Notes: generated by a model not told the origin, from the letters alone. A DNA stretch of 52,387 nt from Edaphobacter aggregans DSM 19364 (GCF_000745965.1 NZ_KN050792.1:7308-59694), one strand, 5' to 3'. Positions 17,071 through 26,382 are shown, counted from the first letter of the stretch. A program made the numbers and translations.

Positions 17071-17425
17071 GGTCAACAACATCCTCGATACCTGCCACTG
17101 CTTAGGTGCGGGCAACCGCAGCACCGCCTCGCTCTCCTGTGGTCTCAACCCCAGAACACCCAAGCGCCGCCGACTTTTTCAACATCCACAGACCATCTCA
17201 CCCGATGCGAGTTCAGGCCTGCCCCCCGACGAACGGCCAAGTCCTGGTTAGTCGGCGATCCAGAAGTAATCCGGCCAGCCATTATGTTGCCCTATCAGGG
17301 AGAAGCCAGGCATCGATCGCCTCAACGACAGCTATCACCTGCAAATTTGAGAGCTATTGGCGGGTAACGATGTCCCTGTACGACGTTGATGATTCGATTC
17401 GCAAAGCTGCCTGAGGGGGTCGTAA

Positions 17426-17442
17426 CCCAGCCCTAAGCTGGG
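17426..17442. repeat. Short hairpin before the QatD-like gene
   Basis: CCCAGC-N5-GCTGGG, 12 bases before GTG 17455. It could hinder translation initiation or be a weak terminator of upstream transcription; there is no T-run. Confidence 0.35.
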
Positions 17443-17454
17443 CGATACTGAATT

Positions 17455-18210
17455 GTGCACTTCGTTGACTTCCATTGCCATCTCGACCTTTATCCAGACT
17501 TTGCTGCCGCAGTGAGAGCAGCGGAAGCCGCGCAAGTCTATACGCTGGCGGTGACCACCACCCCGAGGTCTTGGCCCATGAACTACGAATTGACGCGAGA
17601 CACGAAGTTCGTCCGTGCAGCGCTCGGCTTTCACCCGCAACTGGTTGCCGATTATCCGAATGATGTCGATCAGTGGGCCAGGTACGTCGATCAGACCCCC
17701 TTCATTGGTGAGGTCGGGGTGGATGCTGGACCGAGATATTACAAATCCATTGACGTCCAGAGAGACGTCTTTGAACATATCCTGAAACGTTGTGCACTGA
17801 GTGGACCGAAGATACTCTCTATCCATTCGGTAAGTGCGGTGAAGGTTGTCCTCGACTACTTAGAGCGCTTCCTCCCGATGGCTGAACATTCGGTAGTCCT
17901 CCATTGGTTTACCGGAAGTGCCTCCGAATTGAGGCGAGCCTCGGAACTCGGTTGCCACTTTTCGGTGAACGCTCAGATGATCTCGGGAGAACGCGGAAAA
18001 GCCTTGCTTAAACAGATGCCTCTAGAACGGCTGTTGACGGAGACGGATGGTCCATTCACAGAGTGTCTAGGCAGGCCTTCGAGCCCCGCTGACATTCATC
18101 AGACCGTGCATGAACTCGCCGCAAGTCTGGGTTTAAATTCAGAGCACTTAGGAAACCTCATACACCAAAATCTCACGAATCTTCTTGGGGGCATCACACC
18201 AAACGTGTAG
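17455..18210 (+). CDS. qatD: TatD-family metal-dependent nuclease, QatD-like (orphan)
   Basis: 251 residues from GTG 17455; no good ribosome site, consistent with a gene once coupled to an upstream partner. TatD metal ligands: HxH in DFHCHLDLYPD, E in GEVGVDAG, H in SIHSV, H in VLHWFTGS and D in LLTETDGPF. The opening DFHCHLDLYPD ... LAVTTTPRSW and ALGFHPQLV are characteristic of QatD of the four-gene Qat anti-phage system rather than housekeeping TatD. QatA (ATPase), QatB and QatC (QueC-like) are not adjacent; a transposase scrap occupies the upstream side. The last residues (GGITPNV) coincide with the recurrent element-end motif, so the C-terminus may be altered. Confidence 0.75.
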   Translation: MHFVDFHCHLDLYPDFAAAVRAAEAAQVYTLAVTTTPRSWPMNYELTRDTKFVRAALGFHPQLVADYPNDVDQWARYVDQTPFIGEVGVDAGPRYYKSIDVQRDVFEHILKRCALSGPKILSIHSVSAVKVVLDYLERFLPMAEHSVVLHWFTGSASELRRASELGCHFSVNAQMISGERGKALLKQMPLERLLTETDGPFTECLGRPSSPADIHQTVHELAASLGLNSEHLGNLIHQNLTNLLGGITPNV

Positions 18211-18303
18211 AGTCGAGATCCGTGCAAAGGCACGGTTTTTCAGCGGGTGCGAATCCCGCCCGGCAGCTGTCGCTCCAGCCGGTAGCAATCGGAGCAGCCG
18301 CAG

Positions 18304-18440
18304 AGGTATCTGCACTTCGACAAACCTCGCCGCCTCGGACTCCCGCAGCCGCTTCTTCCACTGGTACAACTACCAGGCCCGCAAAACGCCACCACGCTCT
18401 GCCCACTCTGACTCTGTTCGGAAACCAAACCACGCCACTT
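18304..18440 (-). pseudogene. IS66 accessory protein (TnpA-like) remnant
   Basis: Two minus-strand frames carry KWRGLVSEQSQSGQSVVAFC and YQWKKRLRESEAARFVEVQI, the N- and C-terminal halves of the small IS66 TnpA protein, joined by a frameshift near 18369-18380. No TnpB or TnpC of IS66 is present. Confidence 0.5.
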
Positions 18441-18838
18441 GCTGATTGGCGGACTGTCCAGTGTGCTCAATGCACGATCCGTGAATGACTACCGTTTCCA
18501 GATCGCAGCACGCAGGGCAACGCTGCGGACAGGAGATTCATCTGGACCGGGCATCGAAGTGCCCGGAGTGGTTAAGTTGGGCAGGCCGTTTGATGGTAAC
18601 GGAACACGCCATGAGAACCACTATGAAGGAAGTGACGATTACTCAATCCAGCGCGGCAATCATCTCTTCAAGACTGGGGCTTCGATCAATCGAATTCATG
18701 AACGCGCCGCAATTGGAGACGGCTTTGGCGGGCTGTATGTTTTCTCTTCCCTGCAAAAGCTAGTTGCTGGAGCACCGGATTATTTCGAGCAGGCCTTCGG
18801 GAATCAGGATACAAACTTTCCTGTGACACGATACGCAC
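18441..18838 (+). pseudogene. TonB-dependent receptor (Oar-like) fragment, part 1
   Basis: Frame with VNDYRFQIAARRATLRTGD, GPGIEVPGVVKLGRPFDGNG, HENHYEGSDDYSIQRGNHLFKTGASINR, DGFGGLYVFSSLQKLVAG and FEQAFGNQDTNFPVTRYA. This is the mid beta-barrel region of large acidobacterial carboxypeptidase-regulatory/TonB receptors. No start or plug domain; it is cut on the right by a truncated IS21 at about 18838. The matching C-terminal-side fragment is at 20846-21096. Confidence 0.75.
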
Positions 18839-19267
18839 CATCAGGGCGCAACTGGTGTACTTCATCCTGCGTCCTTGTGCGATCAGTTCATGGGCCAGGG
18901 CACACAGTAAGTGGCTCTTGCCTGCGCCGGGATTGCCGAACAGAAGTAGATTTTCCTTGCGATCCAGGAAGCCTCCGTCCACCAGCGCCTTCAGTTGCCG
19001 TCCGGCTTTTACCGGGAGACGCTTCAGGTCGAAGTTCGCCATCGTCTTCTCCCGCGGCAGCCCCGACTCACGCAGCAGAGCGGCGATGCGGTTGTGCCGC
19101 CGGGATTCGCACTCCCGTTCGGATAACTCGAGAAGGTACTGTTCGTAACTGAGCGTCTCTTTCTCTGCATGCTGCGCGGCCTGCTCGAAGCAGTCACGCA
19201 TCGCTGGCAGATGCAGTGTTTTCAGGTTCTCCAGCAACGCCGTTCTGATCTGTGGGGCCGCGCTCAT
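18838..19267 (-). pseudogene. istB: IstB-like ATP-binding helper protein, C-terminally truncated
   Basis: About 143 genuine residues: LLENLKTLHLPAMRDCFEQAA, LSYEQYLLELSERECESRR, then Walker A in LFGNPGAGKSHLLCALAHEL and GRRMKYTSCALMV. After that, homology stops; Walker B (LDDIG-type) and the C-terminal part are absent because the receptor fragment begins. The frame to 18686 is antisense receptor sequence. Confidence 0.8.
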
Positions 19268-20763
19268 TGCAGCACCTCCCGCGCACCGAACAACTGGTCG
19301 AAGAGGCGAAGATCCACTGCCGCCACCTGAACATCACGAACGACCGTGCTGTGCTCGGTCTCCAGCATCGCCTCGATCCCCTTGGCGCTGATCTGCGCAT
19401 CACCGGTTTCCAGCATGGCACGCAACGCCGCGTCTACTCTGACCTCCCCATCCTTGGCGGCCAACTCCAGGATCCTCAGGTACTCCTTACTGCCATGCGA
19501 TCGGCCCAACTGTTCCTGAAGAAGATCGAAGGCCATGCGGAACCGGCTGGTCGGGAACAGCTCGTCGCGATAGCGGTAGTGCTCGAAGGCACCAGGCTTG
19601 CGCACCAGCCAGTCGATGATGTGGCGGTAGTCCACGCGATGCTTCCGCCGCCCGCGCAAGCGCGGCATCTGCTCGACCTTCTTCTGCCCGTACCAGACCT
19701 CCACGTGGTCCATGTGCAGCCGCACCTCCACCTGCTCGCCGATCAACCGGCTCGGCACCGAGTACACGTTGCGATCCGCATAGATCAGGCTGCCCGAGTC
19801 CACCTTCACCCGCTCGCGCTTGGCCGATTCCATGCGCCGTTCCGGCAACTCCCGCATCACCGCCATCTCTTCGGCTAGCCGTTGTCTGCGCCCGGCGTTC
19901 AACCGCTCGAACATCGCATCCAGAAAACCCCGGTACTCGTCCACACTCCGAAAATCCAGACTGCCGCGTAGCATCAACTCTTGCGCCACCGCCCGCTTGA
20001 AGCGATGATGCCGCTGTTCCACATCGCCATTCTCGTTGCCATGTCCGGCCTGCGTCTTCTCGCTCTCCAGCCCGTAGTAGCGCATCAGACCCGTGTAGCG
20101 ATCCGTGAACTCGGCGGGATTGCTCGTGTTGTTGACCGCTGTCGAAAGCCGGTCGGTGCGATGACGCTGCGGCACTCGGCCCAGCTTCCACAACGCGTTC
20201 TGCAGCCCTTCGCTCAGGCTCTCGAAGCTCTCCGAATAACACACCGTCCCGGCTTCCCAGTTCGAGTACGTCAGCACGAAGTGATAGATCAGGTGCGGAT
20301 AACTCTGCCCCGCGATGGTCACGCCCAGCTCTTCCATGTGCGTGAAGTCCGACGCGCCCAGACGACCCGGCGGATGCTGCTGCACGAAAAACACCTCCCG
20401 CGCAGGACCATCCGTCGCACGCCACCCTTTCACCCGGCGCTGCAGCGTGCGCAACTGCCCGTCCTGAAATCGGCCGGGATACTGCCGCTGCAGGTACTCG
20501 AATACCGTCTTGGCCTCAAGGCCAGGGTTCGCTCGAAACAACTCCTGAACCTCGTCCCAAACATCGACGAACGGGTCAGGCCGCGTTCGCCCTCGCACCG
20601 CCAACGACAACTCGCTCGGCATCTTGCCCAGCCGACGGTACTTCCGCGCCGTCTTCGCATCCATCCCAGCCTTCGAAGCAGCTATCTCTCGGTTCTCCCC
20701 TGATGTCATCAACGCAAACAACCTCCGAACCTGCTTGTCTGTGACCAATCGCCCCCGCTCCAA
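19264..20763 (-). CDS. istA: IS21-family transposase IstA
   Basis: 499 residues. N-terminal HTH (LVTDKQVRRLFALMTSGENREIAASKAGMDAKTARKYRR), DDE integrase core with GASDFTHMEELGVTIAG (first Asp), TDRLSTAVNN (second Asp region) and the Glu helix further on, and the C-terminal DNA-binding part. Intact frame. Its partner istB is truncated, so transposition is unlikely unless complemented. Confidence 0.88.
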   Translation of the reverse strand: MERGRLVTDKQVRRLFALMTSGENREIAASKAGMDAKTARKYRRLGKMPSELSLAVRGRTRPDPFVDVWDEVQELFRANPGLEAKTVFEYLQRQYPGRFQDGQLRTLQRRVKGWRATDGPAREVFFVQQHPPGRLGASDFTHMEELGVTIAGQSYPHLIYHFVLTYSNWEAGTVCYSESFESLSEGLQNALWKLGRVPQRHRTDRLSTAVNNTSNPAEFTDRYTGLMRYYGLESEKTQAGHGNENGDVEQRHHRFKRAVAQELMLRGSLDFRSVDEYRGFLDAMFERLNAGRRQRLAEEMAVMRELPERRMESAKRERVKVDSGSLIYADRNVYSVPSRLIGEQVEVRLHMDHVEVWYGQKKVEQMPRLRGRRKHRVDYRHIIDWLVRKPGAFEHYRYRDELFPTSRFRMAFDLLQEQLGRSHGSKEYLRILELAAKDGEVRVDAALRAMLETGDAQISAKGIEAMLETEHSTVVRDVQVAAVDLRLFDQLFGAREVLQ

Positions 20764-20845
20764 AGAACCGGTTTCCGTTTGGCCTGATTGTCGTCGATCG
20801 GGAATTTTGTTTGTCGTTGGCCGGGAACTCTAATTGTCGCCCGTC

Positions 20846-21096
20846 ACCCACCGGTTCGTGATGAGCGCGCTTTGGGATATCCCTATTGGCGATGCTGACG
20901 ATGCGGGCGCAGCCGGTCCCAGCACGAACCCATTCATTCGCGCCTTCTCCAGTATTGAAGTTGCTCCGATCTTGAGCATTGATAGCGGGCGACCGGCGAA
21001 CCCGCTGACGGGAGTTGACTCAAATCTCTCGCATGTCTATCCGTTTACGGCGCGTCCACTAGCTCTCTCGCGCAACAGCTTGAGGACCCCTGCACC
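20846..21096 (+). pseudogene. TonB-dependent receptor fragment, part 2
   Basis: Reads HRFVMSALWDIPIGDADDAG, then APILSIDSGRPANPLTGVDSN and ALSRNSLRTPA. These are late-barrel motifs of the same receptor type as 18441-18838. The residues expected between the two fragments are missing, so the IS21 event was accompanied by deletion. It ends at a junction with an NRAMP fragment. Confidence 0.7.
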
Positions 21097-21108
21097 TGTC
21101 AGAAGCAT

Positions 21109-21194
21109 ATGCTCACCTTCCTGATGGTCTTTAGCCCTGTCCTGATCGTCATGGAAGCGACCTCCGCTATACGACCGCGTTGTGGGTAATTGAA
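21109..21194 (+). pseudogene. NRAMP metal transporter fragment, copy A
   Basis: LTFLMVFSPVLIVMEA resembles the first helix of NRAMP transporters (consensus around FGPGLIVMEADNDAG). After a frameshift YTTALWVI may be the start of the second helix. It fuses directly to the thioesterase tail at 21197. Similar fragments occur at 37431 and 38926. Confidence 0.5.
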
Positions 21195-21196
21195 AG

Positions 21197-21358
21197 GGCA
21201 GTATCTCGATTACGCGTGGAGGCACAAGTAACCCACGCTGGAAACCGAACTGTAACCGCCGAGGGTCGGATCGTTGGCCCGGATGGTAAGGTCTACGCCA
21301 CCGGAACCACATCGTGCCTCGTGCTGAAGATGGAGCAATGAAGGAGACCTACCGCAAA
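21197..21358 (+). repeat. 162-bp duplicate of the thioesterase gene 3' end
   Basis: Near-identical, in inverse orientation, to 48878-49039 over the same 162-bp length. It encodes RLRVEAQVTHAGNRTV, EGRIVGPDGKVYATG and TSCLVLKMEQ, then stop, the C-terminus of the PaaI-like thioesterase. No start exists here. Confidence 0.85.
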
Positions 21359-21862
21359 GCGGGGCTGCTCGTCGGCCTCACGGAAAGGGGGTCTGGGGAT
21401 CAATGGAACAGTGAACCGACTTAAGGGATCACACACCAAACGTCTAAATGGTACGGTAAGCTCCCGTCGAAGGGATTCAGGGCAGCTCTCGCATCTATAG
21501 TGGTTCAAAATGAGACTTCTGCGGTAGGACTGCTTCCAAGGTAATTTGGAACGATAAAGTCTCAAATTCTCGACGAGAATTAAGGAGCATTTTGCACTGA
21601 TACGGTTCTGCGGCGCAAGGTGTTCGCAGCGTTTATTGAAGGTCCAGAGAAACGGTCGTTTTATCGACCTGACTTCTTAAAATTCTACAGCTTTTCGAGA
21701 TCGGGGAACACCTATGCCTGTCGACTTTCTGACGCCTGTGCAGAGGCAGCGTTTTATGGCCGTTACCCTGACTCATTGTCTGCCGACGAGGTGGCGCGCG
21801 TGAATTTTGTCCGAAGCAGTCAAGTACTTCGAGTGAACTGAAGGTCCAATCGGGAGAGCTCT
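21359..21862. other. Non-coding stretch with element-end-like motif
   Basis: No supported gene. At 21423-21446 a variant of the recurrent motif (GGGATCACACACCAAACGTC) is present. A 73-codon frame at 21620-21841 has no ribosome site and no recognisable sequence. Confidence 0.4.
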
Positions 21863-22662
21863 ATGAAACAGACAAGTGAAATTGTTGAATCGGTGGTGCA
21901 GTACGCATCGGTGTGGAAGTTGCTGGTCAACGAACTTCCCAACGCCGATCTCGCAGACAGACCTGGATTATCCATAAGTTGGGCAGACAACCCTTTCCTT
22001 TCTGGAATGCTGTCTTCCTTACCGAGCAACTCGCGGATCCGGACCTATTGGAGACTCGCCTGAAAGAGGCCGCTGCCTACGTGCGGAAGAAGCGTCATTC
22101 AGGACTTATCTACGTCTGCGAAGATTACTTAAGCGGGACCGCTAAGGAAAACCTCCCGGCGATTCTAGAACAGGAACGGCTTGAGGCCGCCATTCCTATT
22201 ACCGGCATGGCGGGCAATGTCCTTCCCCTACAAACGTTATCGCGTCCACCCCTACGCATAGAGAGAGTGATCGACGAGGCGATGTTGCAGAAGTATGCAA
22301 ACATCAACTGCGAAGCATACGGATTTCTCTTGGAATGGGGCCAAACCGCCCTGCGTGGATCGAATCTCTGGAAAGAGGCTTATACCTTCCTCGGTTACGA
22401 GAACGGCAGAGCCGTCTCTACCGCTTCAGCCATCGTCAATGAGGAATATCTTTATCTGGCCCTGGTTGCGACGAGGCCGGACGCACGCAACAAAGGATAT
22501 GCCGAGGCTGTCGTGCGGCACGCCCTGCAGACAGCCCACGAAGCGACGGGGCTAAAGAGAACAATTCTGCACGCGACAGGTGCCGGATTTCCTGTGTACA
22601 AGCGCGTCGGATATCACCCAACCGCCAGGCTTATGACCTACAAGCCGTCGGAGAATTCCTAA
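21863..22662 (+). pseudogene. GNAT-family acetyltransferase, single frameshift
   Basis: ATG 21863 with GGGAGAG upstream starts VESVVQYASVWKLLVNELPNADLADRPGLS; the frame is lost near 21990-22000, where ADNPF continues in the other frame as PFWNAVFLTEQL. Joined, the protein has about 265 residues with a C-terminal GNAT domain: YLALVATRPDARNKGYAEAVVRHAL (acetyl-CoA P-loop region) and YKRVGYHPTARLMTY. The shift lies in a CCCTTTCC pyrimidine run, so it may be a sequencing indel. Substrate unknown. Confidence 0.7.
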
Positions 22663-22870
22663 AGTGGCGAATTGAACGGCACGGGTCGGGCTGGGCAGCT
22701 TCAATTTAGATTTGGATAGGCGAGCGTGATAGACGATTGGAAAGGGGGTCTAATCACGCAGCCAGAATCGCTAATGCCCGGCTGCGAAGGCGCGTGCAAC
22801 AGAATGAGCTAATAACTGCACCACGCAATAAGCTAAGGATCGCACAGCCCCAACTTTCTTTGTACGGCTC

Positions 22871-22894
22871 GGCGGTTCCAGTCGTGGAGCCGCC
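22871..22894. terminator. Strong hairpin in the GNAT/monooxygenase intergenic region
   Basis: GGCGGTTCCA-GTCG-TGGAGCCGCC, a ten-pair stem with one wobble pair and a four-base loop. It sits about 210 bp after the GNAT stop in an otherwise empty 410-bp gap between convergent genes. There is no U-tract, so it may be a Rho-assisted terminator or just a repeat. Confidence 0.35.
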
Positions 22895-23073
22895 CTGTTG
22901 CCGCGTTTGATTCGTCATCGCTGGAAACCCCGCGCCGCGACTTCATGCCCCAGGGAGTCTGTTATGGCGATCGGACAATCAAGCAGTGTTCACCCTTCTT
23001 CCGATCACCGCATCGAAGAGGGTAACTTCGAGCCGGCGACCACCGCTCTCGCACTCTCTCCACGGGACCGACA

Positions 23074-24306
23074 CTAGACGGCCGCACCTGCCAGGCCTTT
23101 GATCACCTCCTGCGCTTTTCCGGAGTCGAACCACCACGGCGCGTAGTCCGGTGGATTGTTGAATCCATTTGCGATGCGGCTCGCCAGCGGCGGAAACTGG
23201 CTAGCGGCTCCCATCAACTTGAGAATTTGCGGCGCCGGAGGAATCAGCAGCGAATTCGTCCAGCTCACTACCCATTGCGCGTAATCCCAGAAGGTGTCGA
23301 ATGTTTCCTGCATCCATGGTCCGTCGAATGGTTTGTCGCCGTGCTCCAGGATTCTCTTCAAATAGATCGTGGCTGCCTTCGCCGCAGTATTCGAGCCCTG
23401 CCCCGTGATCGGGTCGTTGGTCGCCACTACGTCGCCCATTCCCAGGGCCAGGCAACCCCCGGAAAGCTTGCTCACTGGCTTGCGAACCGTCGGCGCAAAT
23501 CTTCCCACCAGAGTCCCGTTGTCATCCGTCACTTCCACGTTCTTGCAACGCTCCGCCTCCAGCGGTATGAAATTCTCCAGGATCCATTTGCTCTTGGTCA
23601 GGTGTTCCTGCGGCGTCTTCACTTCGTTCCAGCAATCCATCGGCCCGCCCGGGACTCCCTCGAATACCATGATTTCGCACGCGCCGGTCGTGGTCAGTGC
23701 GGGGAAGACAAAATATTCGCCCACGCCCGGAACCAGATTGAAAGACACCGCCGTGAAGGGCGCCCGCGGCTCCATCTTCTTCACATACGTCAGCGCCAGC
23801 GCCCGCATCGGCTTGTCATACGGAGACTTTTCCGCGTCCCGTTCGAACATCCGGTTGACGTCGCCCCTCCCTGCGGCCACGATCACCAGGTCATGCGTCT
23901 TGCTGTACTCGTCAACGTCCGCAGGCGCTGCATCTTTAATCACCAGATCTCCGCCACGTTTGGCAAATTCGTTCATCCAGCCGGCAAACTTCACCCGCTG
24001 ATCGACCGACTGCCCGTGGTGATCGAGTTTCGCCTCCCAGAACAGCGCTTTGATTTTGTCCTGACCAGGAATGGTAAACGCGAGTCCTTCCGTTAGCGGG
24101 CATTCCCTTTCCCAAAAATTGATGCCCAGGTCGCGCTCATTCTGGAGAGAATCGTGGAACATGAACTGGCTCGACGTCACTCGTCCGTTGAAGATCTGCT
24201 GCGCCGTGCGATCGCTGACGATTGTGACTTCATAGTTGTTCTTCAGCAGCCCTAACGCCAGTTGCAATCCCGCTTGACCGCCACCCACTATGGCAATTTT
24301 TCTCAT
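23074..24306 (-). CDS. FAD-dependent styrene/indole monooxygenase-like protein (StyA type)
   Basis: 410 residues. FAD-binding GGGQAG at residues 8-13 in IAIVGGGQAGLQLALGLLKN, FNGRVTSSQFMFHDSLQNE typical of StyA oxygenases, and GMGDVVATNDPITGQGSNTA, the second FAD contact region. These epoxidise styrene or indole with FADH2 supplied by a separate reductase (StyB). No reductase is adjacent. The frame is intact. No catabolic partner genes nearby, so the substrate is open. Confidence 0.85.
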   Translation of the reverse strand: MRKIAIVGGGQAGLQLALGLLKNNYEVTIVSDRTAQQIFNGRVTSSQFMFHDSLQNERDLGINFWERECPLTEGLAFTIPGQDKIKALFWEAKLDHHGQSVDQRVKFAGWMNEFAKRGGDLVIKDAAPADVDEYSKTHDLVIVAAGRGDVNRMFERDAEKSPYDKPMRALALTYVKKMEPRAPFTAVSFNLVPGVGEYFVFPALTTTGACEIMVFEGVPGGPMDCWNEVKTPQEHLTKSKWILENFIPLEAERCKNVEVTDDNGTLVGRFAPTVRKPVSKLSGGCLALGMGDVVATNDPITGQGSNTAAKAATIYLKRILEHGDKPFDGPWMQETFDTFWDYAQWVVSWTNSLLIPPAPQILKLMGAASQFPPLASRIANGFNNPPDYAPWWFDSGKAQEVIKGLAGAAV

Positions 24307-24545
24307 CGCGTTGTCTCCCGCTTTCCCTGACTCGTAACGCCTGCCGGCTGCCCACTACCAAACGAACCCGCGTGTTATCTTTCACCACCGGCAACGCAAC
24401 CTCGGGTCTTTTTGTCCAAGCTTCCAAGAACTGTGTATTGCCTGCAAAGACCCACTGCTCCTACCAGCCGAGCACTCGAACGGCAGGTGGAATGCAGCGA
24501 ACTTGACGGTCCAATGCACTCCACCTGGCTCTGCTCTGTTATGGC

Positions 24546-25751
24546 TTACTGGTCGCTTCCTTGGGTCAGTTCCGTCGGGACTGCCGTCAGATAACCGAAC
24601 AGACCAGCGGTCTCCCCGTTGGGGCCAGCGGTGAAGTAGATTTGCGCTGCAGGTGAAGCGTCGGGATCGACACTGCTGGGGCTGACATTCCCCGGCTTAA
24701 GCGACCAGATGCCTTGGATGGCGAGTGGCTTGCCGGTCGCATCCTGGAGCAGTCCGTCGAATTTGCCTGTCGCCAGATTGTAGGCAGCAATGACGCCGGC
24801 GGACTCGGTGCTTCCGGCGTTCGCAAATTGTCCGACCAACAGGTGATGGCTGAACCGCCCAAAGTCGAGCGGAGCCAGAGCCACACCCCACGGGACATTC
24901 AGCCAGGAGCCGTGTTCGAGGCGCTGCACAAGCTGGCCACTGGAGTTGAAGATATCCACATAGCCGAGGCCAGGGCCGGCGGACGGGCGTTGTCCGGGGG
25001 GAGCCAGCACATAGGTCACGACAATGTCATTGCCAACGGCCGCCACGTTGAAGGGCACGTAATCGGGAGGTAGTTGAGGGTCTTCAAATGACTGCCCCCC
25101 GGGTAAAAAATGATCACTATCGAAGTTGCCGTGGTCGGGGTTGTTGTTGTCTAGCTTTACAAGATGAAAGGCGTTGTCGTAAACATCCACGCGGCCTTTG
25201 CTGGAATTGGCGAGGTACAGGTAACGCTTACCATCGATCAAGGCACTGGTCAGGCCCGTGAAGACCGAGCCGTCGGTGGTCTTGACCACGGTTATAGCGT
25301 GGGTGGAAGGAGGCGTTGCTCCATTCGCCAAGCCAACATTGGGGTTCCATGCGGCGATCGTCCCGTCGAGCGTGACAAAGATGAAGACGGCTGGCCCTCC
25401 CGGCAGCATAAAGTCGGTTGTGCTGCCGTTGGAGATGATGCCTGTGGGGGAACCGTTCGGCGTCTTCTTGTTATTCGGATCTGCGGGTGGAATAGTGACA
25501 ACCAAGGATTGTTTCGTTCCTGGGCCGTTGTATAGGGTAGCGACTCCAGTCACATTGTCTGCAGCCCACCATACGCTGCCGGAGGTACGCGTCAGACCCC
25601 ACGAATTGACCAACTGCGGGTCGGTAGCCTCCGCAGCTCCTGACGTGTTGGCCTGAAGGTTGGTTTGGGTATAGTGCTGCCCAAACGAAACTGCTCCCAA
25701 AGAGAGAGCCATGGTACTACTTAGGGCAATACGCCGAAACATATTCATCAT
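24546..25751 (-). CDS. TIGR03118-family secreted protein
   Basis: 401 residues from the first ATG of the pair at 25751, with AGGAGG five bases upstream; the open frame further up has no ribosome site. Signal peptide at residues 1-26 (FRRIALSSTMALSLGAVSFG). The body, QTNLQANTSGAAEATDPQLVNSWGL, WWAADNVTGVATLYNGPGT, then repeated blade-like segments (FDGLLQDATGKPLAIQGIW, YFTAGPNGETAGLFGYL), matches TIGR03118, probably a beta-propeller in the periplasm or outside. Function unknown. Confidence 0.82.
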   Translation of the reverse strand: MMNMFRRIALSSTMALSLGAVSFGQHYTQTNLQANTSGAAEATDPQLVNSWGLTRTSGSVWWAADNVTGVATLYNGPGTKQSLVVTIPPADPNNKKTPNGSPTGIISNGSTTDFMLPGGPAVFIFVTLDGTIAAWNPNVGLANGATPPSTHAITVVKTTDGSVFTGLTSALIDGKRYLYLANSSKGRVDVYDNAFHLVKLDNNNPDHGNFDSDHFLPGGQSFEDPQLPPDYVPFNVAAVGNDIVVTYVLAPPGQRPSAGPGLGYVDIFNSSGQLVQRLEHGSWLNVPWGVALAPLDFGRFSHHLLVGQFANAGSTESAGVIAAYNLATGKFDGLLQDATGKPLAIQGIWSLKPGNVSPSSVDPDASPAAQIYFTAGPNGETAGLFGYLTAVPTELTQGSDQ

Positions 25752-25940
25752 GTAACCTCCTACTTGTTGTGAGTCATCACTGTTCTCGTGCCCTCTTCGA
25801 TTGACACATTGCCAGACTGAGAGGCCGAAGAGTAACTGCGAATAGGGACTGAGTTCGGTTCTCGCGGTTTGCATCACCGCGAATTCCGTAAGTAAGAACA
25901 CTCGACTCGCACGATTATTCCTAGATTGATTTGGAGCTGA

Positions 25941-26111
25941 CTATTTGTGTAGCAGCTGGCTCCGTTCGTGAAGCTTCTGTCGCAGTATGGCTTTCGGGAT
26001 CATCTGGGTCTCGTACTGGGTGACGAGCGCGGGCGATAGGTGTCGATTCATTGCATATTCGGCTACCTCGTCATCCTTGGTTCGACAGAGGAGGACTCCG
26101 ATGCTGGGGCC
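25941..26111 (-). pseudogene. DUF1016/YhcG-type PDDEXK nuclease C-terminal remnant
   Basis: The minus strand reads GPSIGVLLCRTKDDEVAEYA, then MNRHLSPALVTQYETQMIP and KLHERSQLL before TAG at 25941. This is the end of the PDDEXK domain of DUF1016 proteins. The N-terminal part is missing. Confidence 0.65.
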
Positions 26112-26336
26112 ATACCCTCTTTGATCGAAAGAAGCTCTTGAAGGAACTGGACGGCGCGGTTCTCTCGCGGCTGCCTCATCGGAACCTACGAACGAGTTTG
26201 AGGCTCTACAAGAGGAGAAGACACGAAACGGAATTTAAAGCACGTTAAGGACCGCGCGGCGAACCTGGCCGACGCCACCCGCCAAGGTAACCCAACTAAC
26301 ACTGCGTGTCAGATGCAATCAACGTCACGCCACACT

Positions 26337-26359
26337 AGGGGTCACTACACCAACCATCA
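26337..26359 (+). repeat. Recurrent element-end-like motif, copy 2
   Basis: TAGGGGTCACTACACCAACC, matching 16141 over its first 15 bases. It lies 22 bases before the left end of the IS5 copy. Confidence 0.45.
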
Positions 26360-26382
26360 CAAATCGTGTGTTAACGTTCCTA

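Larger units (their letters stand above)
18838..20843 (-). mobile_element. IS21-family element, right end deleted
   Basis: istA and istB on the minus strand with ATGA overlap. The istA-side end (about 20780-20843) carries repeated CGACAA-containing motifs, the multiple transposase sites usual for IS21. The istB-side end is missing: istB breaks off directly into TonB receptor sequence. The element therefore cannot move by itself. Confidence 0.8.

Noticed and set aside
17071..17454. Remnant of QatC or other qat genes upstream of qatD
   Set aside because: Translated in all frames, I see only transposase tail-like and unrecognised peptides; no QueC-like motif.
19487..20425. 312-residue minus-strand open frame
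   Set aside because: Shadow of istA in another frame, GC-rich composition only.
22964..23077. 37-residue small ORF with AGGGAG upstream
   Set aside because: It overlaps the stop of the monooxygenase gene on the other strand and has no recognisable sequence; support is too weak.
23227..24096. 289-residue plus-strand open frame within the monooxygenase gene
   Set aside because: Antisense shadow; arginine/histidine-rich composition without domains.
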